Assembly (NCBI GenBank): GCA_905196835.1
Contig: CAJJWN010000075.1
Span: 1-7,552, forward strand
DNA length: 7,552 nucleotides
Reading direction: 5' to 3'
Origin: an uncultured Prevotella sp.
Lineage (GTDB): Bacteria; Bacteroidota; Bacteroidia; Bacteroidales; Bacteroidaceae
Shown here: positions 1-4,601 of the stretch, piece by piece
Position numbering within the stretch: position 1 is the first letter of the stretch
Layout of the letters: every line of letters begins with the position of its first letter
Position numbers and translations under genes: made by a program
The notes under the pieces: model-generated
Databases searched by the model: none
What the model was told of the DNA's origin: nothing
The model's input: the letters and a program-made list of their open reading frames with translations, nothing else

Positions 1-75
1 GTTTCTCGCCAAGCCGGACGGGCCGGATTGGCCTTATTAGCCATATGCACCCACGCCGCGAAAGCATACCCAGCC

Positions 76-91
76 CCTCCCCTTGGGGAGG
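76..91. repeat. Short GC-rich palindrome
   Basis: CCTCCCC and GGGGAGG are perfect 7-base inverted arms separated by TT, so the hairpin would have a very tight loop. No T-rich run follows on either strand, so it does not look like an intrinsic terminator. The surrounding sequence (71-102) continues as C-rich then G-rich runs. It may be one copy of a dispersed intergenic repeat of the host genome, but one window cannot show this. Confidence 0.5.
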
Positions 92-120
92 TCGGGAGAG
101 GTTTCCCGTGAGGCTTTTGA

Positions 121-200
121 TTGGGCTTTCCATGAGGGTCGGAAGGGACTTTCGGGATGGTTGGGTGAGTATCGGGTGCTTTTGTGCCGGGTGTTTTGTC
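121..200 (-). terminator. Possible Rho-dependent termination region (rut-like)
   Basis: In these 80 bases the plus strand has 33 G and 11 C by hand count, so the minus-strand transcript would have 33 C and 11 G just after the last gene. Unpaired C-rich, G-poor RNA is the known kind of Rho-binding site. No hairpin plus U-run follows the peptidase, so Rho is a reasonable way to end the operon. This is inference from composition only. Confidence 0.3.
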
Positions 201-216
201 GGCTCGGACTGTGATT

Positions 217-256
217 TTCTCACCCTCTCACCTTCTCACTTTCTCACCTTCTGACG
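217..256. repeat. Tandem 8-base repeat overlapping the peptidase stop
   Basis: Five consecutive 8-base units are seen on the plus strand: TTCTCACC, CTCTCACC, TTCTCACT, TTCTCACC and a degenerate TTCTGACG. On the coding strand the unit reads GGTGAGAA. The peptidase stop codon (244-246 on the minus strand) is the TGA inside one unit, and its last two arginine codons (AGA AGG) also belong to the array. Because the unit contains TGA, extra copies downstream of the stop would leave the protein unchanged. Confidence 0.75.
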
Positions 257-1905
257 AATTTCTTGCCGCCGCGTATGTACATGCCCTTGGGCAGCTGCAT
301 GGCGTCAGTGCCTACATAGCGGCCGTCGATGCTGTATATGCGGCGGTCGGCAGGCTTGCCTGTAGCGTCGGGCTGCACGGTAACGCCGTCAATTCCCGAC
401 GATGTGCCGCCGCTACCGGGCACGAGCGTCACGCTTGCGCCGCTCTTGGTGAGCGTGTAGCTGCTGACTGCGCCCTCGGCGAACGACACGGGCGTCACCT
501 CGGTATAGCCGCCGTCCTGCACGGCGAGGTACAGGGTGTACGTGCCGTCGGGCAAATCGGAGGGCAGCTGAGCGGTGTAATCACCATTGAAGCCTACACC
601 CTGAAAGCCCGGTTTAGGTACAGATGTGTCTATCTTATCGATGGGTTGACTGGCAAAACTTATTGTTTCGAGCGTATTGTCGCCTCGGTCGCCGGTCAGC
701 TTGATGTATAAGTTCCCATTAAAAGGATAGATATTCATATTATAAAAAACAAGTTCGCTAAGGTTGACGGTTAGTATACCGGATGCGTATGACGCCTCAA
801 GGCTGCCCGCGCAGACAAGTTCGCTGCGGTGTTCTATCGCCTCGTCGGGCAAGCCTATGCCAGTTATCATGTCTTGACCCACACTGTACTCGAAGCTTGA
901 GCCTATCATAGAGGGGTTGAGCAGCTCTATGTCGTAGTAGCCGTTACCTTCGCCGTCCCATCCCCAGTTTACCGATACGAAACCGTCCGCACGGTAACCG
1001 TCTAATACGAAGGCATGGCCGCCGCTGCCGTAAGCGTCTTGCGCACCGTAGAGTATCGGCCTTTCGGCGGCCAGCTCGCCGTAGACCATTGCCATCCAGT
1101 CGGCGTTGGTGTGGTAATCACGCCTGCGACAGGCAAGGTTTTTGTTATACGAAAATCTGTCACAAAAGGCTGCAGCTGCGTCAATGTCATACGCACCGCT
1201 ACCTTCGGCGGCGTAATTCATGTTGACAGCTGCGCCGCAATGCTTCATCAACGTAGCCACGACGTCGCCCTGCGCGGTGGTGTAGCCGCTGCGGTAGTCG
1301 GGCAGCATGGTTGCATAGTCGTAGGTAGTCCCCTCCCAGTCTACAAAACCTATGCCGGTAATGAAATCTGAACCTACGCCATGTTCTGGGTACTTATGGT
1401 AATACATGATTTGCGCCATGGCCGTAGCGACGCAGCCTGACGGATACCCCATTGGGCATTGCAGGTTGAACGGCGCGCTTTGTCCCCACACGGAGGTAAG
1501 CATGGGCGTCACGGCGGCGGGCAGTGACGGGTCTACCTCTGTGGGGATGTACTGCCGCACGTAGTCGGCCTTTGCCGAAAGAGCCTCGTTTGCCGCATTG
1601 AGCCACCACCGCAGGCCGTCGGGCATGTCGTCGGTGTCAAACTTGTTAGCCGACCATCCGAGCACGGCTTCCTGCCTGTCGTCGTTTGAAATTACGGCGA
1701 AGCCTCCGCCGTCGTAGCCCAAAACAGAAAGGGCTTTCGCCTCTTTGAGCAGCTTCAGTTCGCCGCCCTGCGCGGCGCGCGTCTGCACCCGCTTGCCGAG
1801 TACGGAAAGGGCTATTTGCCGTTTCTGCTGCCATGTGCGCTCGGCTGCGTCTGCCGCAGCGCAAATAAATATGGCGACAATAAGTAGCAAGTAATGTTTT
1901 TTCAT
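244..1905 (-). CDS. Secreted C10-family cysteine peptidase with type IX-like C-terminal tail
   Basis: This is a 553-residue papain-fold cysteine peptidase of family C10 (streptopain SpeB and Prevotella interpain type), predicted to cut proteins outside the cell. Residues 1-20 form a signal peptide. Residues about 22-125 match the C10 propeptide (GGFAVISND, then LGWS), which inhibits the zymogen. The catalytic domain follows: WGQ at 140-142 (likely oxyanion Gln), GCVATAMAQIMYYHKYP with nucleophile Cys158, GGHAF with His297, and NWGWDG at 313-318. Residues about 365-495 look like a beta-rich domain. The end (RIYSIDGRYVG, LPKGMYI, then basic GGKKFVRR) resembles a type IX secretion sorting domain. 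All expected catalytic residues are present, so it should be active. The start is supported by the signal peptide directly after it; no Shine-Dalgarno is seen. It is the last gene of the cluster, 102 bases after the lipoprotein and behind a hairpin, so its expression may differ from the importer's. No adjacent inhibitor gene is seen. Confidence 0.93.
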   Translation of the reverse strand: MKKHYLLLIVAIFICAAADAAERTWQQKRQIALSVLGKRVQTRAAQGGELKLLKEAKALSVLGYDGGGFAVISNDDRQEAVLGWSANKFDTDDMPDGLRWWLNAANEALSAKADYVRQYIPTEVDPSLPAAVTPMLTSVWGQSAPFNLQCPMGYPSGCVATAMAQIMYYHKYPEHGVGSDFITGIGFVDWEGTTYDYATMLPDYRSGYTTAQGDVVATLMKHCGAAVNMNYAAEGSGAYDIDAAAAFCDRFSYNKNLACRRRDYHTNADWMAMVYGELAAERPILYGAQDAYGSGGHAFVLDGYRADGFVSVNWGWDGEGNGYYDIELLNPSMIGSSFEYSVGQDMITGIGLPDEAIEHRSELVCAGSLEASYASGILTVNLSELVFYNMNIYPFNGNLYIKLTGDRGDNTLETISFASQPIDKIDTSVPKPGFQGVGFNGDYTAQLPSDLPDGTYTLYLAVQDGGYTEVTPVSFAEGAVSSYTLTKSGASVTLVPGSGGTSSGIDGVTVQPDATGKPADRRIYSIDGRYVGTDAMQLPKGMYIRGGKKFVRR

Positions 1906-1955
1906 AGGAATAATGGTTTTAGATTAATTGATAACCAACATTTGGCTTTAAAGAG

Positions 1956-1991
1956 AACAAGGCCGGGCGCACACGGCGACCCGACCTTGTT
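1956..1991 (-). terminator. Intercistronic hairpin, possible intrinsic terminator or attenuator
   Basis: Arms 1956-1968 and 1979-1991 pair over 13 positions around a 10-base loop. On the minus strand the two imperfect positions become G:U wobbles, while on the plus strand they would be C-A mismatches, so the structure favours the operon transcript. The 3' arm ends in TTGTT and is followed by CTCTTT, a modest U-rich tract. It starts 16 bases after the lipoprotein stop and ends 50 bases before the peptidase start. I found no clear Bacteroidota promoter (TTG / TAnnTTTG) after it, so partial read-through or an mRNA-stabilising role is also possible. Confidence 0.6.
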
Positions 1992-2007
1992 GAAAAGTCA
2001 ATCACGC

Positions 2008-2856
2008 TTATTGCGGAAGGGGATTGTAACCGGTGGGGAACTGTATGATGTGCTGCACACTTCCGAAGCCTCCGCCAAGCGACGGAATGTTCATCGCCCA
2101 TACGAATATCACCTGGTTGTACATCGGATAATACGTACCGTTGCCCGCAACAGTCACCTCGCCGCCGTTGTATGTATCGTAATACAGACCTTGCTCGGTG
2201 GTTGTAGCGTTGCCGTTGCTGTCAAGGCTGAAAATGATGTTGTAGCCGTCGCCGTAGCCTTGGCCTATTTGTGCCATTACAAGGTAAGGTTCTTTGAGCA
2301 GGTAGCGGGCCGTCTTCACGCCTGTCTCTTCATTAGTCAGCGTGCCATACTCGTATATATCCAAAGGCCATCTGCCAGGACCGCCTTGGCCGTCGCTGAG
2401 GAAGTAGCTTGCCATGATGGTCTGGCCGGGGATTTTCTTGCAGCGACTGATTGTGTAGGTCTGCGAATGGGCACCATACATATAGGTGTCGTTCTCCTCC
2501 ACGCCGATGGTAACATCTTCTTCGATTGTGCCGATGGGGAAGTCAAAGTCCACCGTAAAGTGCTTTGTACCCTCGTTGGCCGCGAAGCTTACTTCTGTCG
2601 GTATGTTGATGCTGCTGTTGGTAGTGTAAAGCTTGTATGTGGCGGCCTCGGTAGAGTCGTGGCGCGCAACGGTGAACTGCAGCTGCTGCGCGTCGTCCTC
2701 GCCGAGTATCAGCGTGGTCTCGTCAGTCAGGATATACGCTCCCTGGAGGTCGATGTTGGTCTCTGGGATATAGTCGTACTCCTCCGTACAAGCATTAAAA
2801 GCCAGGGCCATTGCCGCCAACATGACCGGCTGCCATAGTTTTAATATTCTGTTCAT
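2008..2856 (-). CDS. SusCD-associated surface lipoprotein, Calx-beta-like N-terminal half
   Basis: This is a 282-residue predicted lipoprotein with no enzyme motif. Residues 1-22 are a lipoprotein signal peptide ending in FNAC, with lipidation at Cys23. The following TEEYD is acidic, like the known Bacteroidota surface-export signal, so it probably sits on the outer leaflet. Residues about 36-138 look like a beta-sandwich: QLQFTVARHD, INIPTEVSFAANEGTKHFTV and EEDVTIGVEENDTY resemble the Calx-beta or DUF4843-type domains common in lipoproteins encoded beside SusCD. Residues about 143-282 form a second, aromatic- and glycine-rich domain I do not recognise (GPGRWPLDIYEYG, IGQGYGDGYNIIFSLD). The position, 29 bases after the SusD-like gene, indicates co-transcription and a role as an accessory ligand-binding protein, analogous in place to SusE/SusF or surface glycan-binding proteins. 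The ligand cannot be read from sequence. The start is fixed by the signal peptide; the upstream bases are A-rich without a Shine-Dalgarno. Confidence 0.82.
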   Translation of the reverse strand: MNRILKLWQPVMLAAMALAFNACTEEYDYIPETNIDLQGAYILTDETTLILGEDDAQQLQFTVARHDSTEAATYKLYTTNSSINIPTEVSFAANEGTKHFTVDFDFPIGTIEEDVTIGVEENDTYMYGAHSQTYTISRCKKIPGQTIMASYFLSDGQGGPGRWPLDIYEYGTLTNEETGVKTARYLLKEPYLVMAQIGQGYGDGYNIIFSLDSNGNATTTEQGLYYDTYNGGEVTVAGNGTYYPMYNQVIFVWAMNIPSLGGGFGSVQHIIQFPTGYNPLPQ

Positions 2857-2885
2857 GTCGTTATGTTTGCTTTATGTTAATAATG

Positions 2886-4577
2886 TCAGTTGCCCGCAAC
2901 GGGTGTGTAGCTGCCCGTGGGGTCGGGGTTGTTCCATCCTACGAGGGCGTTGTTGCTGTTCTGCTCTGATATCACGATTACCCAGTTCATCCAAGCCGGG
3001 CGGCCCGATGTCTTAAAGCGTGCGTCGTCGAAGAAGTTAGAGCCGTCCTGCGTGCGGTCTACCGAGTAATTGAGACGCTTGATGTCGAAGAATGTCTGAC
3101 CCTCGCCCCACAGCTCGATGCGCTTCTGGAATACGATTTCCCTTATCACGTCGTCAGGCGATGTAGCGTTGCAGGTGTACTTCTCTCCTCTCGGATTGAC
3201 TCTTTCATCGGTTATCCAACGATGATTATTGATAAAGTCCTCAAGGGCTTTTTTACCAGCGTCAGGGCTCAAATGTGCAATTGCTTCGGCTTCAATGAAA
3301 TACATTTCTTCTACACGCATCAACGGATATGCGGCTGCGCAGGCTACCGTTGCGTTGCTGGTATTGCCCTCATTAGGCTGGAATTTCTGTGAAACGCCCG
3401 GGTTGACCAAGTCTTGTGAGTTCCAGAACAAAGATCTCCAGTCATAAGAACCGATTTGGTTGTACAACGGAAGGTATATGCATGGGGCGGCTCCCGCACC
3501 GGCATAACCGCCTGCATATTCGGGAGACATCCATGAAGTCCAGTTCAAGATACCTGAAGTAACGGTAGAGTTCTCCGATGTTTGCTGTACGCCCCACATC
3601 CATTTATTCGAAGACATGGTGTTGAAACTTGTCGGAAGGATTTGATAAGCAACCTGTTCTTGCCCGTTTCCGTCCACTTGAACTACAGTCGAGAAGCAGT
3701 CACTCAAATCTGTAACCGATGTTGCTTTAGCATAACCATTGCCCCTTTCTGTCAAGGTTATTGCGTTTCTTGCATACGTTGCTGCCTCCTGATATTTCTC
3801 CAACCACATATAGAGGCGTGCGTAAAGTCCGTAAACAACGTCAAGATGAGGCAAAGTCCTGTCGTTGCCGTATGTTCTGTTGGCATCCAAATATGGTATG
3901 TACTTTTGAGCACTGTCGAGGTCGTTCTCTATGAACTCTGCCATTACGTCACGCGATACACGGGGGTTGTTCTTCGTTTCTTCCTCCGTTGTCTCGTCGG
4001 TAATGATGGGAACGGTCAGGTTGGTGACGTTGTTGCCGTCAGAGTTGGTGCCGCTGAACTTGTCGTTGGGCAGGAACTCGTACTCGCGGGCGAGGTCAAG
4101 ATAGATTGCCGCGCGCTGTGCATAGGCCGCTCCGAGCGCACCGAGGTCGAGCGAAGACGGCTCTTCCTTGGCCTTTACGGCGGCGATGAGCTTGTTGGCA
4201 GAGAGGATTACCTCGTACTGATAGTTCCAAAGCCACTGCGTGCGGGCCATATTGTCGCCCATCTGGTCGAGCGTCTCCCACGGCTGGAAGTGGTCGTAGT
4301 CGGAGAAGGCGATGGCCATATCCTCGGTCTCGACGTCGCGGATGTGCATCAGTCCGCCGTAGCCAATGGCGTAATCTCCAAAGTTTCCGGTGCGTGCGTC
4401 AAGCGTGTTGAAGCTTGCCGGAAGCGCCATCAGCATACCGCTGACAGAGTTTGGCGACTGGTCAAGCTCGTCTTGCAGCACAAAGTCGGTAGGCATGGTC
4501 TCCTCGATACAGCTTGTCACGGTGAATGCAGCCGAGCAGAAGGCCAACGCCGTTAATAGTTTTATGCTTTTTTTCAT
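2886..4577 (-). CDS. SusD/RagB-family nutrient-binding lipoprotein
   Basis: This is a 563-residue outer-membrane lipoprotein that acts as the ligand-capturing lid over its SusC partner. The signal peptide ends in the lipobox VTSC with lipidation at Cys23; the acidic IEE after it fits surface display. The helical N-terminal part (WLWNYQYEVILSANKLI at 115-131; AAYAQRAAIYLDLAREYEF at 150-168) corresponds to the TPR-like scaffold of SusD proteins. The family's C-terminal hallmarks are clear: YPLMRVEEMYFIEAEA at 417-432, and VIREIVFQKRIELWGEG at 477-493 followed by FFDIKRLN. Length is normal for the family. It starts 24 bases after the SusC-like gene, with an AAGGA sequence 8 bases before the ATG. 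GC content is much lower in the middle third or so of the gene (about residues 206-459) than in its flanks, which suggests a mosaic allele. The ligand is unknown; the downstream peptidase makes peptides plausible. Confidence 0.95.
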   Translation of the reverse strand: MKKSIKLLTALAFCSAAFTVTSCIEETMPTDFVLQDELDQSPNSVSGMLMALPASFNTLDARTGNFGDYAIGYGGLMHIRDVETEDMAIAFSDYDHFQPWETLDQMGDNMARTQWLWNYQYEVILSANKLIAAVKAKEEPSSLDLGALGAAYAQRAAIYLDLAREYEFLPNDKFSGTNSDGNNVTNLTVPIITDETTEEETKNNPRVSRDVMAEFIENDLDSAQKYIPYLDANRTYGNDRTLPHLDVVYGLYARLYMWLEKYQEAATYARNAITLTERGNGYAKATSVTDLSDCFSTVVQVDGNGQEQVAYQILPTSFNTMSSNKWMWGVQQTSENSTVTSGILNWTSWMSPEYAGGYAGAGAAPCIYLPLYNQIGSYDWRSLFWNSQDLVNPGVSQKFQPNEGNTSNATVACAAAYPLMRVEEMYFIEAEAIAHLSPDAGKKALEDFINNHRWITDERVNPRGEKYTCNATSPDDVIREIVFQKRIELWGEGQTFFDIKRLNYSVDRTQDGSNFFDDARFKTSGRPAWMNWVIVISEQNSNNALVGWNNPDPTGSYTPVAGN

Positions 4578-4585
4578 AATCGTAT

Positions 4586-4590
4586 TCCTT
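4586..4590 (-). promoter_or_regulatory. Shine-Dalgarno-like AAGGA before the SusD-like gene
   Basis: AAGGA on the minus strand lies 8 bases before the ATG at 4577, inside the 24-base gap after the SusC-like gene. The two downstream genes lack such a motif, so this is the only start here with a classical site. It supports the ATG chosen and efficient translation of the SusD-like lipoprotein. Confidence 0.5.
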
Positions 4591-4601
4591 GTTCTTTTTG
4601 G

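Larger units (their letters stand above)
1..243. other. Non-coding 3' flank of the operon
   Basis: I see no convincing gene in this stretch downstream of the peptidase. Open frames crossing it are short, lack family features and run antisense into the peptidase gene. It contains a GC-rich start with a repeated GCCGGA, a perfect 7-base inverted repeat (76-91), an imperfect 14-15 base direct repeat (173-187 and 188-201, both beginning CGGGTG), and a tandem 8-mer running into the peptidase stop codon. The plus strand is G/T-rich, so the operon transcript would be C/A-rich here. No tRNA or structured RNA was recognised. Confidence 0.7.

Noticed and set aside
30..42. Small inverted repeat GGC...GCC near the window start
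   Set aside because: The stem is only about three base pairs, which is expected by chance in GC-rich sequence.
76..91. Palindrome as intrinsic terminator of the operon
   Set aside because: The arms are perfect, but no T-rich run follows on the minus strand and the loop is very tight, so it is kept only as a repeat.
45..711. Two plus-strand open frames (45-254 and 184-711) that could be a small gene downstream of the peptidase
   Set aside because: They run through the tandem repeat and into the antisense of the peptidase gene and show no protein-like features. I considered a Spi-type inhibitor gene here and found none.
1906..1955. Separate promoter for the peptidase gene
   Set aside because: The stretch is AT-rich, but no TAnnTTTG -7 box with a TTG about 20 bases upstream could be found, and little room is left for a leader.
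1894..2838. Plus-strand open frame of 314 codons opposite the small lipoprotein gene
   Set aside because: It is antisense to a gene with a clear lipoprotein signal and beta-domain motifs. Its translation has no recognisable domain and is rich in Val/Ala/Arg, as expected for a shadow frame.
3582..4556. Plus-strand open frame of 324 codons opposite the SusD-like gene
   Set aside because: The SusD hallmarks on the other strand are unambiguous. This frame has no signal peptide, domain or plausible start context.
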